A DNA stretch of 64,000 bases from Streptomyces sp. NBC_00377. GTDB lineage: Bacteria; Actinomycetota; Actinomycetes; Streptomycetales; Streptomycetaceae. Shown piece after piece: positions 50,424 through 58,764 of the stretch. Below the pieces are notes generated by a model. It saw only the letters and a program-made list of their open reading frames with translations, had not been told where the DNA came from and searched no databases. Each line of letters opens with the position of its first letter. Within the stretch, counting starts at the first letter, position 1. Made by a program: the position numbers and the translations under genes. The DNA is taken from positions 7,378,001 through 7,442,000 of the forward strand of contig NZ_CP107958.1 in assembly GCF_036075115.1 (NCBI RefSeq), given 5' to 3'.

Positions 50424-51095
50424 CTACGCGGCTTTCGCCTTGGTGGCGTACATGTCCACATACTCCTGCCCCGACAGCCGCATGACCTCGGTCATCACCG
50501 AGTCCGTCACGGCCCGCAGGACATAGCGGTCCCGGTCCATGCCCTCGTACCGGGAGAACTCCATCGCCTCACCGAACCGGACGGTGACCCGCCCCGGGCG
50601 GGGCATCCCCGCACCGCCCGGCTGCAACTTGTCCGTGCCGATCATCGCGAACGGCACCACGGGCGCCCCGGTCATCAGCGTCAGCCGGGCGATACCGGTC
50701 CGCCCCCGGTACAGCCGGCCGTCGGGCGACCGCGTCCCCTCGGGGTAGATCCCGAAGACCTTCCCCTCCTCCAGCACCCGCCGTCCGGTCATCAGCGCCG
50801 CGACACCGCCGCGGCCGCCGTCGCGGTCGACCGGGATCATGCCGACGCCGGTGAAGAACCAGGCCATGAGCCGGCCCTTGAGGCTCCTGCCGGTGACGTA
50901 CTCGTCCTTGCCGATGAAGAAGACCTGCCGGTCGCAGACCAGCGGCAGGATCATCGAGTCGATGAAGGTGAGGTGGTTGCCGGCCAGGATGACGGGGCCG
51001 TCGCCGGGGATGTGCTCCGCGCCCTCGACCCGGGGGCGGAACATCAGGCGCATGACCGGGCCGAGCACTGCCTTGATGAGCACGAAGCGGGACAA
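50424..51095 (-). CDS. 1-acyl-sn-glycerol-3-phosphate acyltransferase (PlsC-like)
   Basis: 223 residues. The acyltransferase motifs are NHLTFID (H-x4-D), FFIGKDEYVTG, GMIPVDRDG and FGIYPEGTRSPDGRLYRGRTG. It adds a second fatty acyl chain to lysophosphatidate in membrane lipid synthesis and acts at the inner face of the membrane. The start is taken as TTG 51095, which follows GGAGGG with good spacing; the frame runs to 51248 but the added residues look non-coding. Several paralogues exist in Streptomyces. Confidence 0.87.
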   Translation of the reverse strand: MSRFVLIKAVLGPVMRLMFRPRVEGAEHIPGDGPVILAGNHLTFIDSMILPLVCDRQVFFIGKDEYVTGRSLKGRLMAWFFTGVGMIPVDRDGGRGGVAALMTGRRVLEEGKVFGIYPEGTRSPDGRLYRGRTGIARLTLMTGAPVVPFAMIGTDKLQPGGAGMPRPGRVTVRFGEAMEFSRYEGMDRDRYVLRAVTDSVMTEVMRLSGQEYVDMYATKAKAA

Positions 51096-51194
51096 CGAGC
51101 CCTCCGATGTCAAGGGAAAACGGTATGAAGTCTGTGCAGGTGAGGACGATACTCGCGGCCCGGGGGGTGACGCACATCGGGTCACCCAGGTCTT

Positions 51195-51213
51195 ACGTAC
51201 TGTTGACGTACGT
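51195..51213. promoter_or_regulatory. Palindrome ACGTAC-N7-GTACGT in the plsC-glpQ spacer
   Basis: The 19-bp dyad lies 100 bp before the acyltransferase start and 255 bp before glpQ. TTGACG at 51203-51208 lies inside it. The 51096-51467 gap holds nothing else I can support; no clear PHO box was found. Confidence 0.4.
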
Positions 51214-51467
51214 TTACCTGTGCGGGCGTACCGTCGCCCGTCCGACACGCGGCCGGAACGAGACGGGCGGCGGCGTCGCGCTCAGCTGCTGCTGACCGGC
51301 TTCCCCGGTGCGCTCCACCCAATCAGCCGAATCCGACGGCCCGTCACATACTCGTACGGTACGCGCCATCCACCGTCACCCGCGTGTTGGCACCGAGGTC
51401 TCCCGGTGGTCATGTCCACGCCCCTACGATCGGCCCGCACGGACGAGCCGACCGCAGGAGGCCCCTC

Positions 51468-52658
51468 ATGGGAACGCAGGGCACACACGGCACACAGGAG
51501 TCGAACCAGCAGACGGGCGCGGGCGCCACCGGACGGCGGGCGCTCCTCGGCGCGGCCGTGCTCGGTGCCACGGGAACGGTCCTCGGTCTGTCGGGCCCCG
51601 CCAGAGCCGCGGAGCCGTCCCGCTCCGGCAAGGGCCTCCAGGGCCTGCCGGTGCCCACGATCATCGGTCACCGCGGCGCCAGCGGCTACCGGCCGGAGCA
51701 CACCTTCGGTTCCTACGAGCTCGCCCTGGACCTGGGCGCCGACATCGTCGAGGCGGGGGACCTCGTCCCCACCAGGGACGGCCACCTGGTGTGCCGGCAC
51801 GAGCCGGAGATCGGCGGCACGACGGACGTCGCCGACCATCCGGAGTTCGCCGGCCGCAGGACGACGAAGGTCCTCGACGGCGTCTCCACGACCGGCTGGT
51901 TCACCGAGGACTTCACGCTCGCCGAGCTGAAGACCCTCCGGGCGGTCGAGCGCATCCCGGCCAACCGCCCGCACAACACGCTCTACAACGGCCGCTGGGA
52001 GATCCCCACCTTCGAGGAAGTCCTGAAGTGGCAGGACGAGCAGACCCGCAAGCGCGGCAAGCAGGTCTGGATCTACCCCGAGACCAAGCACCCCACCTAC
52101 TTCCGCAGGCTGGGCCTGGGCCTGGAGGAGCGGGTCGCCAAGCTGCTCCACAAGCACGGCAAGGACAGGAAGAACTCGCCGGTCATCGTGCAGTCCTTCG
52201 AGCCGAGCAGCATCCAGCGCCTGAACAAGCTCGTCGACAACCCCCTCGTGGTGCTGCTGTCCGGCGCGACCTCGCGCCCCTGGGACTTCGTCGAGGCGGG
52301 CGACCCGCGCACGGTGGCGGACCTGGTCACCCGGGCGGGCCTCAGGGAGATCGCGGGCTACGCCCAGGGCATCGGCCCGACCCTCGACCTGGTGATCCCG
52401 AAGGACGCGGCCGGAAACCTCACCACCCCGACCACCCTGGTGAAGGACGCCCACGCGGTCGGCCTGATCCTGCACCCCTACACCATGCGCAACGAGAACC
52501 CCTTCCTGCCGACCGGCTTCCGCAAGGGCACGGACGCCGACGCCTACGGCGACTCCTTCGGCGCTTTCCGTACCTACTTCGCGACCGGCATCGACGGAGT
52601 CTTCACGGACAACCCGGACACCGGACTGCTGGCCCGCGCGGACTTCGTCAACGGCTGA
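51468..52658 (+). CDS. glpQ1: Secreted glycerophosphodiester phosphodiesterase
   Basis: 396 residues. A Tat signal (TGRRALLGAAVLGATGTVLG) is followed by the GDPD barrel: IGHRGASGYRPEHT with catalytic His, EAGDLVPTRDGHLVCRHEPE with metal ligands and second His, and PETKHPTYFR. It releases glycerol-3-phosphate from glycerophosphodiesters, probably as a phosphate source outside the cell. ATG 51468 follows CAGGAGG. The symbol is by position relative to S. coelicolor glpQ1, which is under PhoP control; I could not see a PHO box here. Confidence 0.9.
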   Translation: MGTQGTHGTQESNQQTGAGATGRRALLGAAVLGATGTVLGLSGPARAAEPSRSGKGLQGLPVPTIIGHRGASGYRPEHTFGSYELALDLGADIVEAGDLVPTRDGHLVCRHEPEIGGTTDVADHPEFAGRRTTKVLDGVSTTGWFTEDFTLAELKTLRAVERIPANRPHNTLYNGRWEIPTFEEVLKWQDEQTRKRGKQVWIYPETKHPTYFRRLGLGLEERVAKLLHKHGKDRKNSPVIVQSFEPSSIQRLNKLVDNPLVVLLSGATSRPWDFVEAGDPRTVADLVTRAGLREIAGYAQGIGPTLDLVIPKDAAGNLTTPTTLVKDAHAVGLILHPYTMRNENPFLPTGFRKGTDADAYGDSFGAFRTYFATGIDGVFTDNPDTGLLARADFVNG

Positions 52659-52678
52659 GTCCTCGTTGGAGTGACAGT

Positions 52679-52712
52679 CGGCCGCCCGGGCAACCAGCCA
52701 GCCGGGCGGCCG
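52679..52712 (+). terminator. Terminator of glpQ abutting the next gene
   Basis: CGGCCGCCCGG (52679-52689) pairs perfectly with CCGGGCGGCCG (52702-52712), 20 bp after the glpQ stop and only 4 bp before the next start codon. Confidence 0.7.
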
Positions 52713-52716
52713 CATC

Positions 52717-53232
52717 GTGTGGCACATGACGCACGACCTGGTGACCACCCTGCGCCCGCTCCTCACCGCGGAGGCCGCCGCCGAGGCCCATGCCACCGGA
52801 ACCGAGCCCGGCGACCTCGAACAGGCGGTCTGGCTCCGTCTGCTGGAGCGCCTGGCGACGGACGGTCCGCCCCCCGACCCCCATGGCTGGCTGCGCGGGG
52901 CCGTCCGTGCCGAGGCCCGCCGCACCCGCCGTACGGCCCGCAGGGAACAGCCCTACGGGAGCGATCCCGCCGACGACAGCGAGCGCGGCCCCGAGCAACT
53001 GGCGCTCACCGCCGCACGGCACCGCGCCCTGAGGCAGGCGGTGCACCGGCTGCCCGGCCGCTGCTCCCGCATCCTCCAAGCGCTCCTGTCGCCCCGGGAC
53101 CTCACCTACCGCGAGATCGCGGGGGAGTTGGGTATCTCACAGGGCAGCCTCGGACCGGAACGTGCCAGATGTCTGGGATGTCTGCGGCGATTGCTGGCGC
53201 CGGAGGTTGCGGCCCGTCAAGCGCGGGGATAG
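52717..53232 (+). CDS. Small sigma-70-like regulator
   Basis: 171 residues. The C-terminal part has a sigma region 4-type helix-turn-helix (LTYREIAGELGISQGSLGPE); the N-terminal part (LEQAVWLRLLERLATDGPPP) resembles region 2 of short ECF-like factors, but no anti-sigma gene is adjacent. GTG 52717 or ATG 52726 could start it; neither has a ribosome site because the glpQ terminator ends at 52712. Regulon unknown. Confidence 0.78.
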   Translation: MWHMTHDLVTTLRPLLTAEAAAEAHATGTEPGDLEQAVWLRLLERLATDGPPPDPHGWLRGAVRAEARRTRRTARREQPYGSDPADDSERGPEQLALTAARHRALRQAVHRLPGRCSRILQALLSPRDLTYREIAGELGISQGSLGPERARCLGCLRRLLAPEVAARQARG

Positions 53233-53277
53233 GAGTGAAGGACCACAGGCGATCAGGTGAGCGGGAGGCGTGCGCAC

Positions 53278-53775
53278 ATGGGCATGAGCGTGACCATCTC
53301 GGTGGCGACCGAGCAGGATGCCGAGCAGATCTTCAGATTGCAGTACCTGTGCTTCCAGAGGGAAGCCGCGCTGTACGCCAACTACCGCATCGCCCCGCTC
53401 GTCCAGAGCCTCGACTCGGTCCGGCAGGAGCTCGTCACCGACTGTGTCTTCGTGGCCCGCCTGGGCGACGAGGTGGTCGGCTCGGTGAGAGGCAGCCTGA
53501 CGGAGGACGGCGCCGCCGCCATCGGCAAGCTCTGCGTCCACCCGCGTCTCCAGGGGCACGGCATCGGCGCGCGACTGCTCCGCGCGGCCGAGGCGGCGCT
53601 GGCGGAGGAGCGCGGCGCCAAGAAGTTCCGCCTGTTCACCGGTCACCGCAGCGAGGGCAACCTCCGCCTCTACCGTCGGGTCGGCTACGAGACGGTCGGC
53701 ACGTCGCAGGGCACGGACGGCGTACCGATGATCGTCCTCGAGAAACAGGCGGGGGAATACGCGGCTACCGCGTAG
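53278..53775 (+). CDS. GNAT N-acetyltransferase
   Basis: 165 residues. The acetyl-CoA loop is in HPRLQGHGIGARLLRAAEAA (Q-x-x-G-x-G/A) and YRRVGYETVGT is the usual C-terminal strand. The N-terminus (EQIFRLQYLCFQREA) suggests a small amine or peptide substrate. ATG 53278 follows GGGAGG. Its end overlaps the convergent membrane-protein gene by 11 bp. Confidence 0.87.
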   Translation: MGMSVTISVATEQDAEQIFRLQYLCFQREAALYANYRIAPLVQSLDSVRQELVTDCVFVARLGDEVVGSVRGSLTEDGAAAIGKLCVHPRLQGHGIGARLLRAAEAALAEERGAKKFRLFTGHRSEGNLRLYRRVGYETVGTSQGTDGVPMIVLEKQAGEYAATA

Positions 53776-54181
53776 CCGTACGGGACTTCCGCAGCCAGTA
53801 CAGCGCCGACAGCGGCAGCAGCACCGGGATGAACACGTACCCCATCCCGTACTCGGACCACACGGTCGAGTCCGGGAAGGCCGACGGCTCCACCAGGGTC
53901 CAGGTGCCCACGATCAGCACCCCCGCCAGCTCGGCGGCGCAGCACACCTGCGCCGCCCTGCGGGCCCTCTCGCCACCCCGTACGAGCGAGTACGTGATGA
54001 ACCCGTACACCACGCCCGCCACCGCCGACAGCGTGTACGCCAGCGGTGCCCGGTCGAAATCGGTCGCGATCTGGTACACCGACCGCGACACGGCCCCGAC
54101 CACCATCACGCCGTAGAACCACACCAGCAGGATCCCGGGCCCGCTGATGAGCCGGTCCGGTTCGTCCTCCACCGGTGTCAT
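53765..54181 (-). CDS. Small four-helix membrane protein
   Basis: 138 residues, not recognised. Four hydrophobic segments: ISGPGILLVWFYGVMVVGAV, AYTLSAVAGVVYGFITYSLV, AAELAGVLIVGTWTLV and GMGYVFIPVLLPLSALYWL. It is downstream of the other small membrane gene (gap 1 bp), so the two form an operon. Start ATG 54181. No catalytic motif is seen. Confidence 0.78.
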   Translation of the reverse strand: MTPVEDEPDRLISGPGILLVWFYGVMVVGAVSRSVYQIATDFDRAPLAYTLSAVAGVVYGFITYSLVRGGERARRAAQVCCAAELAGVLIVGTWTLVEPSAFPDSTVWSEYGMGYVFIPVLLPLSALYWLRKSRTATR

Positions 54182-54182
54182 C

Positions 54183-54542
54183 TCAGCCTCCCCAGATGTC
54201 GTAGAGCCGCACTTCGAGCACGGCGAGCACCACACCGCCCGCGGCGGCCGTCACCGAACCCCAGCGGGTCCGCTCGGACAGCGACATGAACCCCGCCGCC
54301 GGAACGCACGCGAACGCGCCGAGCAGATACGCCACGAAGATCGTCGTACCCTGCGCCGGCTTTTCGCCCCGGGCCAGCTGCACGACCCCGACCACCAGCT
54401 GGACCGCGGCCAGCAGGGAGACCACGGCCATCCCGATGAAGTGCCAGTCCTTCGTCGGCTGGTCGCGGTAGGCGGCCCAGCCGCACCAGGCGGCGAGCAG
54501 CAACGCGGCGACGCCGGTCACCAGCGTCAGGGCATCAAGCAT
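54183..54542 (-). CDS. Small four-helix membrane protein
   Basis: 119 residues, not recognised. Helices: ALTLVTGVAALLLAAWCGWA, IGMAVVSLLAAVQLVVGVVQ, TIFVAYLLGAFACVPAAGF and SVTAAAGGVVLAVLEVRL. First gene of a two-gene unit with the next membrane protein. No functional motif; may form a complex with its neighbour. Confidence 0.78.
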   Translation of the reverse strand: MLDALTLVTGVAALLLAAWCGWAAYRDQPTKDWHFIGMAVVSLLAAVQLVVGVVQLARGEKPAQGTTIFVAYLLGAFACVPAAGFMSLSERTRWGSVTAAAGGVVLAVLEVRLYDIWGG

Positions 54543-54792
54543 GCAGCGACCCTATTACGGCGGAATCGGCTTCCCGCGATCGGCCCCGGCCCCGGCGCGA
54601 GGGCACGGCGCGGGGTCCCCGAGCGGGTCCGGCACCGCCGGGTCCCCGGGTCCGGCGATCGTGGTGTCGACCACAGCCTGCCCCTCATGCCCGCACGGCG
54701 GTCTCCTCGCGGCGTCGGCCCCCTCCGCCTTGTCGGTGCTGGTCACGGGCGGGGGCGTGCCGGTCGCCGTACGAGGCCGGGGGGAACCCGAC

Positions 54793-54834
54793 GGCTGTCC
54801 GCGGCTGTCCACGGCTGTCCACCATCCGGACAGC
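54793..54834 (+). promoter_or_regulatory. Helically phased GGCTGTCC repeats upstream of the met leader
   Basis: GGCTGTCC occurs at 54793, 54803 and 54813 with exact 10-bp spacing, and the inverted GGACAGC at 54828-54834. The array ends 6 bp before the -35 of the leader promoter, a typical activator or repressor position. Confidence 0.6.
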
Positions 54835-54840
54835 GGTGTC

Positions 54841-54868
54841 TTGGTCAGGACCGTACTTCTGCTTTACT
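54841..54868 (+). promoter_or_regulatory. Promoter of the metNIQ leader
   Basis: TTGGTC (54841-54846), 16 bp, TTTACT (54863-54868); the leader ATG begins 8 bases after the -10, which fits a leaderless mRNA. Confidence 0.5.
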
Positions 54869-54875
54869 GATGCTC

Positions 54876-54962
54876 ATGACCACGACGAGCAGCCGCACCC
54901 TTGCGACCGAGGCGACCATGACGCCCGGTGCTCGTTGTACGTGTCGAATGTGCGCCTTCTAG
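54876..54962 (+). CDS. Cys-rich leader peptide upstream of metNIQ
   Basis: A 28-residue frame beginning MTTTSSRTLATEATM and ending GARCTCRMCAF, with three Cys and one Met in its last eight residues. A second in-frame ATG at 54870 would add two residues. It is far from any other gene and 216 bp before metN. Short Cys-rich leaderless frames that control sulfur genes by attenuation are known in mycobacteria; this looks like a Streptomyces counterpart. Scarcity of Cys or Met would stall ribosomes near the end. Confidence 0.62.
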   Translation: MTTTSSRTLATEATMTPGARCTCRMCAF

Positions 54963-55178
54963 AGGGCCCCCGCACCACACCCGAGCTCGCGCCCCGAAGC
55001 GAGACGCCGTGGCACGTCCGTACGCCGCATGCCCGCCGTACGTGACGCAAGCCGCGCCCCGCGCACATGTTTCTCCCCGGTTCCACGCCATGGCGAGAAC
55101 CGTGTCGCGTCCTGACAGCCCGCACCCGTGCGCCCGGGCACACCCACGCCCGCGCACTCGACAGCGACGGAAACCCAC

Positions 55179-56222
55179 GTGATCACCACCACGGGCCTCA
55201 CCAAGGTCTACCGCTCGCGCGGCCGTGACGTCACCGCCCTCGACGGCGTCGACCTCCACGTCCGCGAAGGCGAGGTGTACGGCGTCATCGGCCAGTCCGG
55301 CGCCGGCAAGTCCTCGCTCATCCGCTGCGTCAACCTCCTGGAACGACCCACTGCCGGCACGGTCACCGTCGCCGGACAGGACCTCACCGCGCTCGCCGGG
55401 CGCGGGCCCCGCGCCGGCAGGGAGCTGCGGCAGGCGCGCAGCCGGATCGGGATGGTCTTCCAGCACTTCAACCTGCTGTCCTCGCGGACCGTGCGGGACA
55501 ACGTGGAACTGCCCCTCGAGATCCTCGGCGTCTCAGGGCAGGAACGTTCCCGCAAGGCGCTGGAGCTGCTCGACCTGGTCGGCCTCGCCGACAAGGCGAA
55601 GTCCTTCCCGGCCCAGCTCTCCGGCGGTCAGAAGCAGCGCGTCGGCATCGCCCGCGCGCTCGCAGGCGACCCCAAGGTGCTGCTCTCCGACGAGGCCACC
55701 AGCGCACTCGACCCGGAGACCACCCGCTCCATCCTCCAGCTGCTGCGCGACCTGAACCGGCAGCTCGGCCTGACCGTCCTGCTGATCACCCACGAGATGG
55801 ACGTGGTGAAGTCGGTCTGCGACTCCGCCGCGCTGATGGAGAACGGCCGGGTCGTCGAGTCCGGCACGGTGAGCGAGCTGCTCGCGACCCCGGGCTCCGA
55901 GCTCGCCGACGCGCTGTTCCCGGTCGGCGGCCACGCGACCGGCGAGGACCGCACCGTCGTCGACGTCACCTTCCACGGCGAGGCCGCCACCCGCCCCGTC
56001 ATCTCGCAGCTGTCGCGCACCTACAACATCGACATCTCGATCCTCGGCGCCGCCATCGACACCGTCGGCGGACTCCAGGTCGGCCGGATGCGCATCGAAC
56101 TGCCCGGCCGCTACGAGGACAACGTCGTGCCGATCGGCTTCCTGCGCGAACAGGGCCTCCGGATCGACGTCGTGAAGAACACCGCCCACCAGTCCGCGCT
56201 GCTCAAGGAGGGCGCCCAGTGA
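55179..56222 (+). CDS. metN: Methionine ABC transporter ATP-binding protein
   Basis: 347 residues. Walker A GQSGAGKSS, signature LSGGQKQR, Walker B VLLSDEATSALD and H-loop LITHEMD are complete. The C-terminal NIL domain (about residues 260-340: RPVISQLSRTYNIDISILGA) binds methionine and inhibits transport when the cell is full. It drives uptake of L- and D-methionine with MetI and MetQ. GTG 55179 is used; the frame upstream to 55128 is in the leader. metI overlaps by 4 bp. Confidence 0.93.
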   Translation: MITTTGLTKVYRSRGRDVTALDGVDLHVREGEVYGVIGQSGAGKSSLIRCVNLLERPTAGTVTVAGQDLTALAGRGPRAGRELRQARSRIGMVFQHFNLLSSRTVRDNVELPLEILGVSGQERSRKALELLDLVGLADKAKSFPAQLSGGQKQRVGIARALAGDPKVLLSDEATSALDPETTRSILQLLRDLNRQLGLTVLLITHEMDVVKSVCDSAALMENGRVVESGTVSELLATPGSELADALFPVGGHATGEDRTVVDVTFHGEAATRPVISQLSRTYNIDISILGAAIDTVGGLQVGRMRIELPGRYEDNVVPIGFLREQGLRIDVVKNTAHQSALLKEGAQ

Positions 56223-56956
56223 CCTGGTCCCAGATGCAGCCCCTGCTGTCCCAGGCGTGTTGGGACACCCTCTACATGGTCGGCTGGTCCACGCTCATCG
56301 CCGTCGTGGGCGGCCTCCCGCTCGGCGTGCTGCTGGTCCTGACCGACCGGGGCGGCCTGTTGCAGAACCTGGTCGCGAACAGGGTGATCGGGCAGATGGT
56401 GAACGTCGCCCGCTCGCTGCCCTTCATCATCCTCATGGTCGCGCTGATGGACTTCACCCGCACGATCACCGGAACGACCATCGGCCGCGAGGCAGCGATC
56501 GTGCCCCTCGCCATCGGGGCCATCCCGTTCTTCGCCCGACTCGTCGAGACGGCTGTCCGTGAAGTGGACGGCGGACTCGTCGAGGCCGTGCAGGCGATGG
56601 GCGGTAACACCTGGACGATCGTGCGCAAGGTCCTGGTGCCGGAGTCCCTGCCCTCGCTCATCGCCAGCACCACGACCACGATCGTCGCCCTCATCGGCTA
56701 CTCCGCCATGGCCGGCACGGTCGGCGCCGGAGGACTCGGCGACATCGCCATCCGCTACGGCTACCAGCGTTTCGAGACCGAGCTGATGTGGATCACCGTG
56801 GCGATCCTCGCCGTCGTCATCTCGCTGATCCAGTTCGCCGGCGACCACGCGGCCCGCTCCCTGCACCGCCGTGGAGGCCGCTCGGGCCCCGCGCCGAAGC
56901 TCCGCCTCCTGAAGGCCGAGGAGCCGGCGGCCGCGGACATCAGCAAGGTCGCCTGA
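56219..56956 (+). CDS. metI: Methionine ABC transporter permease
   Basis: 245 residues, five membrane helices. The cytoplasmic coupling loop AVQAMGGNTWTIVRKVLVPE matches the EAA motif of MetI. Starts at GTG 56219 overlapping the metN stop (GTGA). It forms the pore for methionine with MetN as ATPase. metQ follows after 77 bp. Confidence 0.94.
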   Translation: MTWSQMQPLLSQACWDTLYMVGWSTLIAVVGGLPLGVLLVLTDRGGLLQNLVANRVIGQMVNVARSLPFIILMVALMDFTRTITGTTIGREAAIVPLAIGAIPFFARLVETAVREVDGGLVEAVQAMGGNTWTIVRKVLVPESLPSLIASTTTTIVALIGYSAMAGTVGAGGLGDIAIRYGYQRFETELMWITVAILAVVISLIQFAGDHAARSLHRRGGRSGPAPKLRLLKAEEPAAADISKVA

Positions 56957-57033
56957 GCCCGCCCCGGGCCACCCCACCGACTCCCCGCACACCCCACGCG
57001 GGGCCGCAACACCCCTCAGGAAAGGCACTTTTC

Positions 57034-57861
57034 GTGCGTAACACCGCCAAGGTCACCACTGCCGCCCTCGCCGCCGGAGCCCTCACCCTCGGACTCACCG
57101 CCTGCGGCTCGGACAAGAACTCCGCCTCCGACACCAGCGGCCCGCTGGTCGTCGCCGCGAGCCCGACCCCGCACGCCGAGATCCTGGACTTCGTCAAGGA
57201 CAACCTGGCGAAGAAGGCGGGACTCGACCTCGAGGTCAAGGAATTCACCGACTACGTCACGCCGAACACGGCGACGGAGGACGGCTCGGTGGGTGCCAAC
57301 TACTTCCAGAACCAGCCGTACCTCGACGACTTCAACAAGAAGAACGGCACCCACATCGTGCCCGTCGTCACCGTCCACCTGGAGCCGCTCGGCCTCTACT
57401 CCCACAAGGCCAAGAGCGCCGACGCCCTCAAGAGCGGCGCGACGATCGCCGTCCCGAACGACAGCGTCAACGAGGCCCGCGCCCTCAAGCTGCTCGCCGC
57501 GAACAAGCTCATCACGCTCAAGGACGGCGTGGGCAACGCGGCCACCCCCGCGGACATCACCGACAACCCGAAGAAGCTCCAGTTCAAGGAGCTGGAGGCG
57601 GCCCAGACGCCGCGCTCCCTGGACGACGTGGACGCCGCCGTCATCAACGGCAACTACGCCATCGAGGCCGACCTCGAGCCCGCGTCGGACGCCCTCGTCC
57701 TGGAGTCCGCCAAGGACAACCCGTACGGCAACTTCCTCGCCGTCAAGGACGGCGACGAGAACGACCCGCGGGTGAAGAAGCTCGCCGCTCTCCTCACCTC
57801 CGCCGAGGTCAAGAAGTTCATCCAGGACAAGTACGCCGGTTCCGTCATCGCCTCGTTCTGA
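57034..57861 (+). CDS. metQ: Methionine-binding lipoprotein (NlpA family)
   Basis: 275 residues. Lipobox LTLGLTAC places the lipidated Cys at about residue 23. The NlpA/MetQ fold is shown by VVAASPTPHAEILDF, GSVGANYFQNQPYLDDFN, TIAVPNDSVNEARALKLL and AAVINGNYAIEADL. It captures methionine outside the cell and gives it to MetI. GTG 57034 follows CAGGAAAGG. Last gene of metNIQ. Confidence 0.95.
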   Translation: MRNTAKVTTAALAAGALTLGLTACGSDKNSASDTSGPLVVAASPTPHAEILDFVKDNLAKKAGLDLEVKEFTDYVTPNTATEDGSVGANYFQNQPYLDDFNKKNGTHIVPVVTVHLEPLGLYSHKAKSADALKSGATIAVPNDSVNEARALKLLAANKLITLKDGVGNAATPADITDNPKKLQFKELEAAQTPRSLDDVDAAVINGNYAIEADLEPASDALVLESAKDNPYGNFLAVKDGDENDPRVKKLAALLTSAEVKKFIQDKYAGSVIASF

Positions 57862-57894
57862 ACCCACCCGCCGACCGGGAAACCGGTGACCGCG

Positions 57895-57931
57895 CACGGG
57901 GTCCGCACCGTCACCCGGTGTGGCCCCCGTG
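57895..57931 (+). terminator. Terminator of metNIQ
   Basis: CACGGGG at 57895-57901 pairs with CCCCGTG at 57925-57931 around an inner CCGCACCG/CGGTGTGG stem. A shorter ACCGG-GAAA-CCGGT hairpin stands just before it at 57874-57887. Confidence 0.65.
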
Positions 57932-58029
57932 GTGTGGTTCCGGCTCACATGCTGCATGCTGGGCAGTTCAGCGGGCCCTGACGGGCCGGCAGGTCACACC
58001 CCGAAGTATCGAAGGTTACGGAGCGGCGC

Positions 58030-58668
58030 ATGGCAAGCACCTTCCCCACCATCTCCATCAGCACGGAGCGGTTGGTGCTGCGTCCCCTCGACGAGGACGA
58101 CGTGCCCGCCCTGGCCGACATGATGAACGACGAGCAGGTCGGGGCCTGGACCGCCGCGCCCCAGCCCTACAGCGAGGCCGCCGCCCGCCGCTGGATCACC
58201 GAGTACGCGCCCGCCGAACGCACCGCGGGCCGCGGCCTGGACCTCGCCGTCACCGAGTTCCTCACCCAGCGTCTGGTGGGCGTCGTCCAACTCGCCAAGA
58301 CCGACTGGCACGTCCGCTCCACCGAACTGTCGTACATCATCGCGCCCTGGGCGCGCGGCGAGGGCTACGCCTCCGAGGCGGCGCTGGCCACCGCCCAATG
58401 GCTGCTCAACGAGCAGAAGTTGGAGCGCATCGAGCTGCGCACGGCCGCCGACAACACCGCCTCCCAGCAGGTCGCGCAGAAGATCGGCTGTATCAGCGAG
58501 GGCGTGCTGCGGGGTGCCTGCATAGCGCGCGCCCGCACCGAGGACGGCGCCTGGACCGAGGTGCGCACCGACTACATCGTGTGGAGCCTCCTCCCGGAGG
58601 ACCTGGAGGGCGCCGGGGAGCACTTCGCGGAAAGCGGCGGTTTCACGTCGTACGCCGACTGGAACTGA
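58030..58668 (+). CDS. GNAT N-acetyltransferase, RimJ/RimL-like
   Basis: 212 residues. STERLVLRPLDEDDVPALAD at the start and APWARGEGYASEAALATAQW (R-x-x-G-x-A) with NTASQQVAQKIG are typical of the RimJ/RimL group that acetylates protein N-termini or aminoglycoside-like amines. ATG 58030 follows GGAG at 58020-58023. It is alone between metQ and cobL. Substrate unknown. Confidence 0.87.
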   Translation: MASTFPTISISTERLVLRPLDEDDVPALADMMNDEQVGAWTAAPQPYSEAAARRWITEYAPAERTAGRGLDLAVTEFLTQRLVGVVQLAKTDWHVRSTELSYIIAPWARGEGYASEAALATAQWLLNEQKLERIELRTAADNTASQQVAQKIGCISEGVLRGACIARARTEDGAWTEVRTDYIVWSLLPEDLEGAGEHFAESGGFTSYADWN

Positions 58669-58764
58669 CCGCCGCGCGCGTGCCACCACCGTTGCCGTGA
58701 CCCACCGACCAGGTACCCTCACGAAGCCCGCTGCCTGCGTGAACCCCGGGGGAGACTGACGACG

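Noticed and set aside
54963..55178. SAM riboswitch before metN
   Set aside because: None of the conserved SAM-I, SAM-II or SAM-IV core segments could be recognised by eye; a covariance scan would settle it.
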